The notes under the pieces: model-generated
Database searches by the model: none
Told to the model about the DNA's origin: nothing
The model's input: only the letters and a program-made list of their open reading frames with translations
Shown: positions 1 to 8,066 of the stretch, in pieces
Position numbering within the stretch: the stretch's first letter is position 1
How the letters are laid out: each line of letters opens with the position of its first letter
Assembly: GCA_964384585.1 (NCBI GenBank)
Contig: CAYLME010000034.1
Span: 1 to 25,809 of the forward strand
DNA: 25,809 bases
Source of the DNA: DASTYK01 sp964384585
Lineage (GTDB): Bacteria > Gemmatimonadota > Gemmatimonadetes > Longimicrobiales > RSA9
Direction of reading: 5' to 3'
Translations under genes and position numbers: made by a program

Positions 1-1014
1 CACGAGGTGTCGCTGCCCGAACCGGTATACTCCGTGTTCCCGACATCGAACTTCGAGTTCGACACGAACGTCCTGCGCTACAGCTACCAGTCGTTCGTCA
101 CGCCGTCGTCGGTCTATGACTACGACATGGACACGCGCGAAGCGACATTGCTCAAGCAGCAGGAAGTGCTGGGCGGTTACGACGCGGCGCAATACACATC
201 CGAGCGCGTGTGGGCGACAGCGCGCGACGGCACACGCGTGCCCATCTCGCTCGTGTATCGCAAGGACACGCCGCGTGACGGCAGTGCGCCGATGCTGCTG
301 GGCGCATACGGCTCCTACGGCTCGTCGTCGAACGTGTCGTTCAGCTCGAACCGGCTCAGCCTGCTCGACCGCGGGATGATCGTCGCCACCGCGCACATCC
401 GCGGCGGCGGTGACCTGGGCCAGGCGTGGCACGACCAGGGTCGCATGCAGAACAAGATCAACACGTTCACCGATTTCATCGATGTTGCCGCGCACCTGGT
501 GGACAGCGATTACACTTCGAGCGATCGGCTCGTGATCGAGGGTGGTAGCGCCGGCGGGCTGCTGATGGGCGCCGTCACGAACATGCGGCCGGATCTCTTC
601 AAGGCCGTCGTCGCACATGTGCCGTTCGTCGATGTGGTCAACACCATGCTCGACGAAACACTGCCTCTCACCGTGGGCGAGTTCGAGGAGTGGGGCAACC
701 CGAAGGTCGCGGAGCAGTATCGCTGGATCCGCGCGTACGATCCGTACATGAACGTCGCGGCGAAGGACTATCCCGCGATGCTCGTGAAGACGTCGTTCAA
801 TGACAGCCAGGTCATGTATCACGAACCCGCGAAGTGGGTCGCGCGCCTGCGCGCAAACAAGACGGACGACAACCCGCTGCTGTTCGTGACGAACATGGCG
901 GGCGGCCACGGCGGCTCCTCCGGCCGCTACGACCGTCTGCGCGAGATCGCGCTGGATTACGCGTTCATGCTCTGGCAGGTGGGCGCGGGCGAACTGCGGG
1001 CAGACGCGCAGTAG
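1..1014 (+). CDS. Oligopeptidase B-like S9 serine peptidase, 5'-truncated
   Basis: This is the C-terminal catalytic part of a prolyl-oligopeptidase-family (S9A) peptidase. The frame is open from base 1 and the true start lies outside the window, so the gene is partial because of the window edge, not broken. An alpha/beta-hydrolase catalytic triad can be placed: nucleophile Ser in GGSAGG (codon 547-549), Asp in SFNDSQV (802-804) and His in AGGHGG (907-909). The stretch after the nucleophile (PDLFKAVV, VPFVDVVNTM, EEWGNP) is the usual oligopeptidase B pattern. Family members cleave short peptides after basic residues; the missing N-terminal beta-propeller would gate the active site. Whether it is exported cannot be seen. 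It ends in TAG, 223 bases before ispH. Family call is secure; the oligopeptidase B subtype is likely. Confidence 0.93.
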   Translation, partial: HEVSLPEPVYSVFPTSNFEFDTNVLRYSYQSFVTPSSVYDYDMDTREATLLKQQEVLGGYDAAQYTSERVWATARDGTRVPISLVYRKDTPRDGSAPMLLGAYGSYGSSSNVSFSSNRLSLLDRGMIVATAHIRGGGDLGQAWHDQGRMQNKINTFTDFIDVAAHLVDSDYTSSDRLVIEGGSAGGLLMGAVTNMRPDLFKAVVAHVPFVDVVNTMLDETLPLTVGEFEEWGNPKVAEQYRWIRAYDPYMNVAAKDYPAMLVKTSFNDSQVMYHEPAKWVARLRANKTDDNPLLFVTNMAGGHGGSSGRYDRLREIALDYAFMLWQVGAGELRADAQ

Positions 1015-1028
1015 CGTGAGCCGGGCCT

Positions 1029-1056
1029 GGGCCCAGGGCCCAGGGCCCGGGGCCCG
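1029..1056. repeat. Four tandem GGGCCC[A/G] heptamers
   Basis: Downstream of the peptidase gene the sequence GGGCCC occurs four times in a row with a 7-base period (GGGCCCA twice, then GGGCCCG twice), preceded by an imperfect copy at 1023. Each unit is itself a palindrome, so the RNA could fold in several registers. A looser GC-rich stretch of the same kind lies at about 1160-1190. No open frame of note uses this DNA. It may act as a factor-assisted terminator or be a simple-sequence expansion. Confidence 0.75.
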
Positions 1057-1237
1057 GGGTGAACTGCGGGGCTGCGTGTAGAGTTCGCGTCAGTTCGGCC
1101 GGCCCGCCGGAGGACACGGCCGAACCCGGTGCTCCGGCTGTGCGCGTCGTTGAAGCACCCCCGGCCCCGGGCCAGGGCCCCGGCCCGCCGTCTCCCAAAT
1201 GGTTTCGCGGCCCCACCCCGGCCGTTACCTTATCTCC

Positions 1238-2452
1238 ATGCAGGAAACGTATTTCCGACGCGGACTCGGCCTGAAGAAGGAGATCGAGCCCGTCCTCGCC
1301 GCCGAGTACCACAGCGCCCTGGTCGAGCAGATCCGGGGCGACGGGTTCCGTGCGACCTTCGATGACCTGACCCTGCGCCTCGCGCAGGACTTCGGGTTCT
1401 GCTACGGCGTAGACCGCGCCGTGGACTACGCCTACCAGGCCACGCACAAGTTCCCCGACAAGCGGATCTTCCTGGTCGGCGAGATCATCCACAATCCGCA
1501 CGTCAACAAGCGATTGCGCGACGCCGGCGTCACCTTCCTCTACCCGACAAAGGACGGCGTCTTCGACTTCTCCGCGATCGGCGCCGATGACGTCGTGATC
1601 ATGCCGGCCTTCGGCGTCGCGCTGCACGACTTCAAGACGCTGCGCGAGATCGGATGCGTCCTCGTGGACACCACGTGCGGCTCCGTGCTCAACGTCTGGA
1701 AGCGCGTCGAGTCCTACGCGCGCGACAACTTCACTGCACTGATCCACGGCAAGTACTTCCACGAGGAGACGCGTGCGACGGCGTCGCAGGTGAACACGCA
1801 CCCGAACGGGACGTACATCGTGGTGCGCGACATGGACGAGGCTCGACTCGTCTGTGACTACATCGAACAGAACGAGCGTGCGCTCGCGCGCGAGACCTTC
1901 CAGCACCAGTTCCGGGACAAGGCGTCGCCTGGCTTCGATCCGGAGACGGATCTGGTGCGTGTGGGTGTCGCGAACCAGACGACGATGCTGGCGACCGAGT
2001 CGCTTGCGATTGCCGCGGAGGTCGGGCGCAGCCTGGCAGCGCGCTATGGCGCGGAGCATATCGCGGAACACTTCCGCTCGTTCGACACTATCTGTTCGGC
2101 GACGCAGGAGCGGCAGGATGCGGTCCTCGAGATGATGCAGGATCCTCCGGACGTGATGGTCGTGATCGGCGGCTACAACTCGTCGAACACGAACCACCTG
2201 GCGCATCTCTGTCGCGAGTATACGACCACGTACCACATCGCCGATGCGACGTGCATCGACCCGGGCCGGGGCGTGATCCGGCACAAGCCGGAGCTGGCGG
2301 CGGACGCACCCGAGGTGGAGGTGGCCGACTGGCTGCCGACTGGCGCACTGACGCTGGGACTGACGGCCGGCGCCTCGACCCCGAACGTCAAGATCGGCGA
2401 GACGATCGAACGGATCCTGGCCACGCGCGGCATGCCCGTCCCGCACCTGTAA
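1238..2452 (+). CDS. ispH: 4-hydroxy-3-methylbut-2-enyl diphosphate reductase (long form)
   Basis: IspH catalyses the last step of the MEP isoprenoid pathway, reducing HMBPP to IPP and DMAPP with a 4Fe-4S cluster in the cytoplasm. The three cluster cysteines are visible: C55 in GFCYGVDRA, C147 in DTTCGSV and C286 in ICSATQERQ. Substrate-pocket motifs GEIIHNPHVN and IHGKYFHEE are also present. At 404 residues it is the long form with an extended N-terminus, of the kind found in cyanobacteria and plants, rather than the roughly 315-residue E. coli type. I chose the ATG at 1238; a longer in-frame ATG at 1199 would add 13 residues unlike the family. The stop lies 20 bases before the first L,D-transpeptidase, so the two are probably cotranscribed. 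Confidence 0.95.
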   Translation: MQETYFRRGLGLKKEIEPVLAAEYHSALVEQIRGDGFRATFDDLTLRLAQDFGFCYGVDRAVDYAYQATHKFPDKRIFLVGEIIHNPHVNKRLRDAGVTFLYPTKDGVFDFSAIGADDVVIMPAFGVALHDFKTLREIGCVLVDTTCGSVLNVWKRVESYARDNFTALIHGKYFHEETRATASQVNTHPNGTYIVVRDMDEARLVCDYIEQNERALARETFQHQFRDKASPGFDPETDLVRVGVANQTTMLATESLAIAAEVGRSLAARYGAEHIAEHFRSFDTICSATQERQDAVLEMMQDPPDVMVVIGGYNSSNTNHLAHLCREYTTTYHIADATCIDPGRGVIRHKPELAADAPEVEVADWLPTGALTLGLTAGASTPNVKIGETIERILATRGMPVPHL

Positions 2453-2472
2453 AAGCAGAACCGAGCAGAACC

Positions 2473-3294
2473 ATGAGCCGATTGAAGCTGCGACTCGTGA
2501 GGAAGGTACAGGCCGGACCGGCAGTTGCAGCGGCCTTCTATGCGCTGGCCATCGCGGCTGTCGCGGTGAGTCCTGCGTCCGCGCAGGCGCCCCATCCCGG
2601 TGAGGGGATGAGCGACGTCATGGCGGAGGCGCTGAAGACGCCGGAGAGCGCGGCGTCCCGCCGCGTCCTGGCACAGGCCGATGCGGACCGTGGCACGAAG
2701 GTGCTGGTCTCGACGGACCAGCGTCGCCTCTGGCTGGTGAGCGGGCGCGACACGCTGATGAGCGTCCCGGTCGCGGTCGGCATGGGCGACGGCTTCGAGT
2801 TCGAGGGGCGGCATTTCTACTTCGAGACGCCGCGCGGCAAGCGCCGGGTGCTGGGCAAGCAGCCGAATCCGTTCTGGAACGTGCCGGAATGGCACTACCT
2901 GGAGCGGGCGCGGGCGCAGGGGCTCGCTGTGGTGAAGCTGACGAAGGACGACAAGATCGAACTGGCCGACGGCAGTTTTATCCTGACGATCGGCTCGAAC
3001 GTCGGCCGTCTGAACACGGCCGGCAACTTCTGGCCGTTCACGCCCGGCAACGAGATCATCTTTGATGGCAAGGTCTTCGTGCCGCCGTTCGGCACGGTGC
3101 AGCGGGCGGTGCCGGACGCACTCGGTCCCTACAAGCTGGACACGGGCAACGGCTACCTGATCCACGGCACGCACATCTACAACGAGAGCTCCGTTGGCGA
3201 CGCCGTGAGCCACGGCTGCGTGCGCATGAACAATGACGACCTGGAGCGGCTCTACCCGCTCGTCCCGGTCGGAACCGCGGTCTACATCTTCTAG
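2473..3294 (+). CDS. Exported L,D-transpeptidase (YkuD domain), copy 1
   Basis: This 273-residue protein carries a YkuD catalytic domain, which forms 3-3 peptidoglycan cross-links or attaches proteins to the wall outside the cytoplasmic membrane. A signal peptide is clear: basic start (RLKLRLVRK), hydrophobic core, and a cut after ASA at about residue 37. The catalytic signature runs from HGTH (H231) to SHGCVRMNN, with C249 as nucleophile and R251. An in-frame ATG-less extension reaches upstream into ispH, but the start at 2473 places the signal peptide correctly. No good Shine-Dalgarno sequence is visible, so it may depend on coupling to ispH. It is closely similar to the next gene over the whole catalytic domain, so the pair looks like a tandem duplication. 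Confidence 0.93.
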   Translation: MSRLKLRLVRKVQAGPAVAAAFYALAIAAVAVSPASAQAPHPGEGMSDVMAEALKTPESAASRRVLAQADADRGTKVLVSTDQRRLWLVSGRDTLMSVPVAVGMGDGFEFEGRHFYFETPRGKRRVLGKQPNPFWNVPEWHYLERARAQGLAVVKLTKDDKIELADGSFILTIGSNVGRLNTAGNFWPFTPGNEIIFDGKVFVPPFGTVQRAVPDALGPYKLDTGNGYLIHGTHIYNESSVGDAVSHGCVRMNNDDLERLYPLVPVGTAVYIF

Positions 3295-3356
3295 GTCGAG
3301 GGGTCGGGATTCGGCCGAACCAGGGCCCGATCGTGAGGCCGACGTCACGGTTTTTC

Positions 3357-3385
3357 CGGGCCGGCGCTTTCATGGCGCCGGCCCG
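3357..3385. terminator. Perfect 11-bp stem-loop between the two transpeptidase genes
   Basis: An 11-base arm (3357-3367) and its exact complement (3375-3385) enclose a 7-base loop. The run of T lies before the stem on the plus strand, not after it, so this is not a standard intrinsic terminator. It may attenuate transcription, protect an mRNA end, or act with a factor. Confidence 0.6.
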
Positions 3386-3502
3386 TTGCCGTTCCTGTCG
3401 CTGCGGCGCCACGTCCGGCCACAGCAGCCGGTCGCTAACTCCTGTACTTGCCTGCGTTTCCCGATGGCACCCGGCGTGCATGATGTGCCGTCAGCGGACA
3501 TC

Positions 3503-3507
3503 AGGAG
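3503..3507 (+). promoter_or_regulatory. Ribosome binding site AGGAG fixing the start of L,D-transpeptidase copy 2
   Basis: AGGAG lies 8 bases before the ATG at 3516. The frame is open much further upstream, and this site together with the signal-peptide-like start settles the choice. Confidence 0.85.
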
Positions 3508-3515
3508 ATCAGATC

Positions 3516-4394
3516 ATGCCATACCCACTGAAGAAGGCGGGCGTCACCGCGAGCATCGGCCTGGCCGTCCTGCTCGTGGCTGCCGTGACAGGGCAATCCA
3601 ACCGAGCGCCCGTTCCGGGCGACACGTACCGAACAGCATCGGGCGGTGAGTCTCGCCGTGCCCATGTCCTCGCGAGCGACCACGATGACGCTCCGACGGA
3701 CATCGAGGATGCCGGCGAAACATTGTTCGAGCAACCGCTGGACGCCGCCGAGCAGGAGCGTACGCCGATCGTGACCGAGGCGCCGGACGAAACGACGCGC
3801 ATCGTCGTCTCGATCGACAAGCGCTGGCTGTGGTACATCGTCGCTCAGGACACGATCATGAGCGTGCCGGTCGCAGTCGGCATGAACCGCGGCTTCGAGT
3901 TCGCCGGTCGCAGCTTCCATTTCAGCACGCCGCGCGGCACGCGCCGCGTTCTCGCGAAGGAGACAGCACCGGTCTGGACCGTCCCTGAATGGCACTACTA
4001 CGAGCGTGCCCGCCACCAGGGCCTCGAGATCGTGAAGCTGACGCGCGATTCACGCGTCGATCTGAGTGATGGCACCGTGATCACCGTGCGTGGCGACGAC
4101 GTGGGCCGCGTCAACCATTACGGCAACTTCTGGCCGTTCACGCCGGGCAACGAGATCATCTTCGACGGCAAGGTGTTCGTGCCGCCAATGGGCACGAACC
4201 AGCGCCGTGTACCGAACGCGCTCGGCCCCTACAAGCTCGACACGGGCAATGGCTATCTCATTCACGGCACGCACCTGTACAACGAGACGTCGGTTGGTGA
4301 AGCCGTGAGCCACGGTTGCGTGCGCATGAACAACGACGACCTCGAGCGACTCTACGGGATGGTGGAAACGGGAACGAAGGTCGTCATTCGCTGA
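3516..4394 (+). CDS. Exported L,D-transpeptidase (YkuD domain), copy 2
   Basis: A 292-residue paralogue of the preceding gene. It starts with a short basic segment and a hydrophobic stretch (about residues 9-25), giving a signal peptide or membrane anchor. A charged, acidic linker of about 80 residues follows, then the YkuD catalytic domain. The active site has H250 in HGTH and C268 in SHGCVRMNN. Long blocks match copy 1 nearly word for word (for example MSVPVAVGM, NFWPFTPGNEIIFDGKVFVPP, and the region around the active site, each compared in parts), while the linker regions differ. It is separated from copy 1 by 221 bases with a strong hairpin, so it may have its own promoter. Paralogues of this kind often differ in substrate or growth phase; nothing here shows which. 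Confidence 0.93.
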   Translation: MPYPLKKAGVTASIGLAVLLVAAVTGQSNRAPVPGDTYRTASGGESRRAHVLASDHDDAPTDIEDAGETLFEQPLDAAEQERTPIVTEAPDETTRIVVSIDKRWLWYIVAQDTIMSVPVAVGMNRGFEFAGRSFHFSTPRGTRRVLAKETAPVWTVPEWHYYERARHQGLEIVKLTRDSRVDLSDGTVITVRGDDVGRVNHYGNFWPFTPGNEIIFDGKVFVPPMGTNQRRVPNALGPYKLDTGNGYLIHGTHLYNETSVGEAVSHGCVRMNNDDLERLYGMVETGTKVVIR

Positions 4395-4456
4395 CGCGGT
4401 CCGTCCGGGCGCGAGCGGTGGCCGGCTTCGCACGAACGCGTGCGACAGGGGTACAG

Positions 4457-4493
4457 ACGGCGGGTTGCCTTTTCGGGCTGCCCGCCGTTTGTT
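4457..4493 (+). terminator. Probable rho-independent terminator after L,D-transpeptidase copy 2
   Basis: An 8-base arm (4457-4464) pairs exactly with 4481-4488; additional GCC/GGC pairing inside lengthens the stem. It is followed by TTGTT, a short T-rich tail. It sits 62 bases after the stop codon and before the sulfurtransferase gene, as expected for the end of the ispH/transpeptidase unit. Confidence 0.65.
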
Positions 4494-4525
4494 CGTCGTG
4501 GAGAGGCTACTACCTGGGGCGGAGC

Positions 4526-5398
4526 ATGGGAAACGTGAAGCCGATAGAAGAGCGCGGTTACGCGCGGCCGGACGTGCTGGTCAGCACGGACTGGGTTGCG
4601 TCGCATCTGAATGATCCAGCCGTGCGGCTGATGGAGTCGAACGAAGACGTTTTGCTGTACGAGATCGGACACATCCCCGGCGCCGTGAAGATCGACTGGG
4701 TGTCTGACCTGAACGACGCACGTACGCGCGACTACATCGATGCCGGGCAGCTGCAGTCGTTGCTGCGGCGCCATGGCATCGATGACGACACGACCATCGT
4801 GCTGTACGGCGACAAGAACAACTGGTGGGCGACATACGCATTCTGGGTCTTCCGCCTGTTCGGCCTGGAAAACCTCAGGATCATGGATGGCGGCCGCGCG
4901 CGCTGGGAACAGGAAGGCCGCGAGATGACGACGGACGTGCCTTCGTACCGCGAGGGTAGCATCCGCGTGCGGCCGCGCAACGACGATCCGATTCGCGCGT
5001 TCCGCGAGGATGTCGAGCAGCACATCGCGAAGCACGGACGGATGGTGGACGTGCGCTCGCCCGAGGAATACCGCGGCGAACGGCTGCACATGCCCGAGTA
5101 TCCCAATGAAGGCGCAATGCGCGGCGGCCACATCCCCGGCGCGAAGAACGTCCCGTGGGGTCGCGCGGTGGACGCGGACGCGCACACGTTCAAGTCGGCG
5201 GCCGAGCTCGCTGCAATCTACCGCGACGAGTGCGGCATCGAGTCGGGCGACGACGTGATCGCGTATTGCCGCATCGGCGAGCGCAGCTCGCACACCTGGT
5301 TCGTGCTGACGTACCTGCTCGGCCAGGACAACGTGCGCAACTATGACGGCTCCTGGACCGAGTGGGGCAATCTCGTCCGTGCACCGATCGAGCGCTGA
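4526..5398 (+). CDS. Thiosulfate sulfurtransferase (two rhodanese domains)
   Basis: This 290-residue protein has two rhodanese domains and transfers sulfane sulfur from a donor such as thiosulfate or mercaptopyruvate to an acceptor. The first domain (about 15-135) is non-catalytic: its loop has Asp-Lys (YGDKNNWW) where a cysteine would be. The second (about 155-285) has the active loop starting at C248, CRIGERSSHT. The ending NYDGSWTEWG matches the mycobacterial CysA2/SseA type closely. I chose the ATG at 4526 because residues before it look unlike the family. The stop is only 3 bases before a SufU-like scaffold gene, so the two are cotranscribed. This suggests that it supplies or handles sulfur for Fe-S cluster assembly; the exact donor role is an inference. 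Confidence 0.92.
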   Translation: MGNVKPIEERGYARPDVLVSTDWVASHLNDPAVRLMESNEDVLLYEIGHIPGAVKIDWVSDLNDARTRDYIDAGQLQSLLRRHGIDDDTTIVLYGDKNNWWATYAFWVFRLFGLENLRIMDGGRARWEQEGREMTTDVPSYREGSIRVRPRNDDPIRAFREDVEQHIAKHGRMVDVRSPEEYRGERLHMPEYPNEGAMRGGHIPGAKNVPWGRAVDADAHTFKSAAELAAIYRDECGIESGDDVIAYCRIGERSSHTWFVLTYLLGQDNVRNYDGSWTEWGNLVRAPIER

Positions 5399-5401
5399 GC
5401 G

Positions 5402-5950
5402 ATGGACAGGCAGACACGTATCGCACTGCTCGTCGATCACTTCAAGAATCCGCGCCACCGCGGCGCGCTCGAGGACGCGGACGTGAGCATTCCGGGCGGC
5501 AACCCCGGCTGTGGTGACGTCGTCACGATGCACGTGCGCGCTGCGGACGGCGAGGACCGGATCGCCGAGGTCAGCTTCGAAGGCGAGGGCTGCACCATCA
5601 GTCAGGCCGCAGCGTCCATCCTCGCCCAGCGCGCCAACCGCAAGCGCTACACGTTCGACGAGGTCGCAGCGATGTCGTACGAGGAGATGATCGATCTGCT
5701 CGGCAGTGATATCGTCGGTTCACGCCCGCGCTGTGCCACGCTCGCGCTCGGAACGCTGAAGGCGGCGGTCAAGCGGATCGACATGGATCGCAGGCTGCGC
5801 GCGGCCGGGCGGACGGACGAGGAAATCGCGCGCATGCGGGCCGTGCTTGCGCAGCAGGCGAGTAGCGACCTCGTCTTCGGCGCGGACGCAGTGGCGAAGG
5901 TACGCGAGGAAGACACGTCGGACGCGCGGGGTGATCGCGACGTAGTGTAG
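5402..5950 (+). CDS. sufU: SufU/IscU-type Fe-S assembly protein
   Basis: A 182-residue member of the NifU N-terminal/SufU family, which acts as a zinc-bound sulfur-transfer partner of SufS or as a cluster scaffold in the cytoplasm. The three conserved cysteines are C37 (GNPGCGD, with D39), C64 (GEGCTISQA) and C111 (RPRCATLALG). IscU has a His next to the third Cys; here the neighbour is Arg, which favours the SufU type. Spacing between the second and third Cys is 47 residues, between the values I recall for IscU and the longer Bacillus SufU. The C-terminal tail of about 60 residues is charged and beyond the usual family length. It follows the sulfurtransferase by 3 bases. No sufS, sufB or sufC is present in the window. 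Confidence 0.9.
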   Translation: MDRQTRIALLVDHFKNPRHRGALEDADVSIPGGNPGCGDVVTMHVRAADGEDRIAEVSFEGEGCTISQAAASILAQRANRKRYTFDEVAAMSYEEMIDLLGSDIVGSRPRCATLALGTLKAAVKRIDMDRRLRAAGRTDEEIARMRAVLAQQASSDLVFGADAVAKVREEDTSDARGDRDVV

Positions 5951-5994
5951 GCATGCTGTAACGCATTCACACTTCCATCGGCGGACGAATCCAT

Positions 5995-6210
5995 ATGGCG
6001 CTCGACTTCGCACGGAGTACCGACCTGTTCTGCGGCTCCGAGAAGGAGCTCGCGATGGCCCTGAACATCGACGTGGGTGACCTGCGCCAGTATCGCACGA
6101 ACCCGCAACGGGCGCCGAAGGCGCTCATGGAGCGGCTGGGCCGGGTGCTGGTCGAGCGCGGCAGCGGGATGAAGCGTGTGGGGGAGATGCTGATCGAGGA
6201 CAACGCATAG
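5995..6210 (+). CDS. Small helical protein, possible HTH, function unknown
   Basis: A 71-residue protein starting at an ATG 44 bases after sufU. It looks all-helical. The central part (ELAMALNIDVGDLRQYR) has the alternation and glycine-free turn of a Cro/XRE-type helix-turn-helix, followed by a second amphipathic helix (ALMERLGRVLVERG). Codon use in this frame matches its neighbours, with G/C strongly favoured at third positions, which supports a real gene. A weak purine-rich GGACGA lies before the start. I do not recognise the family. Being last in the sulfur-handling unit, it could be a local regulator, but that is only position. Confidence 0.6.
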   Translation: MALDFARSTDLFCGSEKELAMALNIDVGDLRQYRTNPQRAPKALMERLGRVLVERGSGMKRVGEMLIEDNA

Positions 6211-6333
6211 TCACGTGGCCGTCCTCGTTCATCGCACTGCCCGGCGCCGAATGGAGGCGTCAGGGCGGCGTTCCTTACGACGCTTCTCGCTCACTGCTGG
6301 CGTTTCCACTGCGTTCTCGCAATCATCCCGAGA

Positions 6334-6362
6334 CGGTACCTGCGCTCGGAGGCCCGGTACCG
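6334..6362. repeat. Inverted repeat CGGTACC/GGTACCG upstream of the zinc peptidase
   Basis: Two 7-base arms (6334-6340 and 6356-6362) are exact inverted copies with 15 bases between them, ending 28 bases before the start codon of the peptidase. It could be an operator. Each arm contains the palindrome GGTACC, so chance is not excluded. Confidence 0.4.
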
Positions 6363-6390
6363 CGCGTTCCGCACACTTCCGGAGAGATCG

Positions 6391-8040
6391 ATGAAACTGT
6401 TCCCAACCGTGTGCACGGCGCTGCTGCTGGCTGCGTGCGCCGGCACCGATGAGCCTGCGGTCAGTACGGGCGACAGCGTGTCCGCCGAGGAGCTGCTGGC
6501 GAAGTACACGTCCGTACGCCTCACCAGCGACATGGCGGGCCTGACCGAGCGTGACCGGCAGGTTGTCGGGCTGCTGATCGATGCCGCGGCCGAGATGGAT
6601 TCCATCTTCTGGCGCCAGGCGTTCGGCGAGCCGGACACGTTGCTCGCGTCGCTCGACGCGGCGACGCGCGAGTTCGCAGAGATCAATTACGGCCCATGGG
6701 ACCGGCTCGCGAACAACGAACCGTTCATTGCGGGATACGGACCGAAGCCGCCGGGCGCGAACTTCTACCCGCACGACATGACGCGCGAGGAGTTCGAGGG
6801 CGCCAGCCCGGGTACAACGGCCACTGAGCTGCGCGGTGCGTACACCATCGTGCGCCGCGACGCGGATGGCGGGCTGCAGGCCGTCCCGTACCACGAGGCG
6901 TACCGGCCGTACGTCGAGCGAGCGGCGGCGAAGCTGCGTGAGGCAGCGTCGTATGCGGACGAGTCCGGCCTCAAGCGCTACCTGGAGATGCGTGCGGACG
7001 CGCTGCTGCGCGACGACTACCAGGCGAGCGATCTCGCGTGGCTCGACATGGTGGACAACCCGATCGACATCATCATCGGCCCGATCGAGAACTACGAGGA
7101 CCAGCTGTTCGGCTACAAGACCGCGTATGAAGGTGTCGTACTGATCAAGGACCGCGAGTGGAGCGGCCGGCTCTCGCGCTATGCGACGATGCTGCCCGCG
7201 CTGCAGGAAGGCCTGCCGGTCGATGCGCGCTACAAGTCCGAGCGGCCCGGCATGGATTCACAACTGAACGCATACGACGTCGTCTACTATGCGGGCGATG
7301 GCAATGCCGGCTCCAAGTCGATCGCGATCAACCTGCCGAACGATGAGGAAGTGCAGCTGCAGAAGGGCACGCGCCGGCTGCAGCTCAAGAACGCGATGCG
7401 CGCGAAGTTCGACGAGATCCTCGTGCCGGTCGCGAACGTGCTGATCGATCCCGCGCAACGCGGCAACGTCACGTTCGACGCGTTCTTCAGCAACGTCATG
7501 TTCCACGAGGTCGCCCACGGCCTGGGCATCAAGAACACGGTGAACGGCCGGGGCACGGTGCGCGAAGCGCTGAAGGAACACGCGTCCGCGCTCGAGGAGG
7601 GCAAGGCGGACGTGCTCGGGCTGTACATGGTTTCAGCGCTGCAAGAGCAGGGTGAGCTGGGTAGCGCCCCCATCGAGGACTACTACGTCACCTTCCTCGC
7701 CAGCATCTTCCGATCGGTTCGGTTCGGCGCGGCGAGCGCACACGGCCGCGCGAACATGGCGCGCTTCAACTTTTTCGCGGAGCGCGGCGCATTCGAGCGC
7801 GATGCCGATAGCGGCACGTACCACGTGGACGTCGCACGCATGCGCCAGGCGATGAACGAGCTGTCCGAGCTGATCCTCACACTGCAGGGCAATGGCGACT
7901 ACGACGGCGTTGCCGCGTTCGTCGAGCAGTACGGCAACATCGGGCCGGAGTTGCAGGCCGGTCTCGACCAGGTGAACGCGAGCGGCATACCGGTGGACGT
8001 CGTGTGGGAGCAGGGGAGGTCGGTGCTCGGGCTGGACTGA
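6391..8040 (+). CDS. M49-like (dipeptidyl-peptidase III family) zinc peptidase lipoprotein
   Basis: A 549-residue predicted lipoprotein: a short basic start, a hydrophobic core and the lipobox LLAAC with C16. The zinc site is of gluzincin type: HEVAH (H372, E373, H376) and, 26 residues on, E402/E403 in LEEGKAD. The second motif and general length are those of M49 peptidases and their bacterial relatives, which remove dipeptides or have unknown substrates. Classic DPP III has a six-residue HExxGH, with one extra residue; here it is the five-residue HExxH followed by GLG. A good ribosome binding site, GGAGAG, is at 6381-6386, 4 bases before the ATG. It probably acts in the periplasm or on a membrane surface. 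The peptidase class is secure; the substrate is unknown. Confidence 0.85.
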   Translation: MKLFPTVCTALLLAACAGTDEPAVSTGDSVSAEELLAKYTSVRLTSDMAGLTERDRQVVGLLIDAAAEMDSIFWRQAFGEPDTLLASLDAATREFAEINYGPWDRLANNEPFIAGYGPKPPGANFYPHDMTREEFEGASPGTTATELRGAYTIVRRDADGGLQAVPYHEAYRPYVERAAAKLREAASYADESGLKRYLEMRADALLRDDYQASDLAWLDMVDNPIDIIIGPIENYEDQLFGYKTAYEGVVLIKDREWSGRLSRYATMLPALQEGLPVDARYKSERPGMDSQLNAYDVVYYAGDGNAGSKSIAINLPNDEEVQLQKGTRRLQLKNAMRAKFDEILVPVANVLIDPAQRGNVTFDAFFSNVMFHEVAHGLGIKNTVNGRGTVREALKEHASALEEGKADVLGLYMVSALQEQGELGSAPIEDYYVTFLASIFRSVRFGAASAHGRANMARFNFFAERGAFERDADSGTYHVDVARMRQAMNELSELILTLQGNGDYDGVAAFVEQYGNIGPELQAGLDQVNASGIPVDVVWEQGRSVLGLD

Positions 8041-8066
8041 CGCGAATCCTGCACTGTTACGAACGG

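Noticed and set aside
965..2446. A 493-codon open frame on the minus strand opposite ispH
   Set aside because: It is antisense to an unmistakable IspH, its translation is Arg/Val/His-rich low-complexity without any domain, and such shadows are expected when third positions are nearly all G or C.
2173..3348. A 391-codon minus-strand frame spanning the ispH/transpeptidase junction
   Set aside because: It crosses two real genes on the other strand and has no family resemblance.
4352..5533. A 393-codon minus-strand frame opposite the sulfurtransferase
   Set aside because: Antisense shadow of a gene with complete rhodanese motifs; it has no domain and no ribosome binding site.
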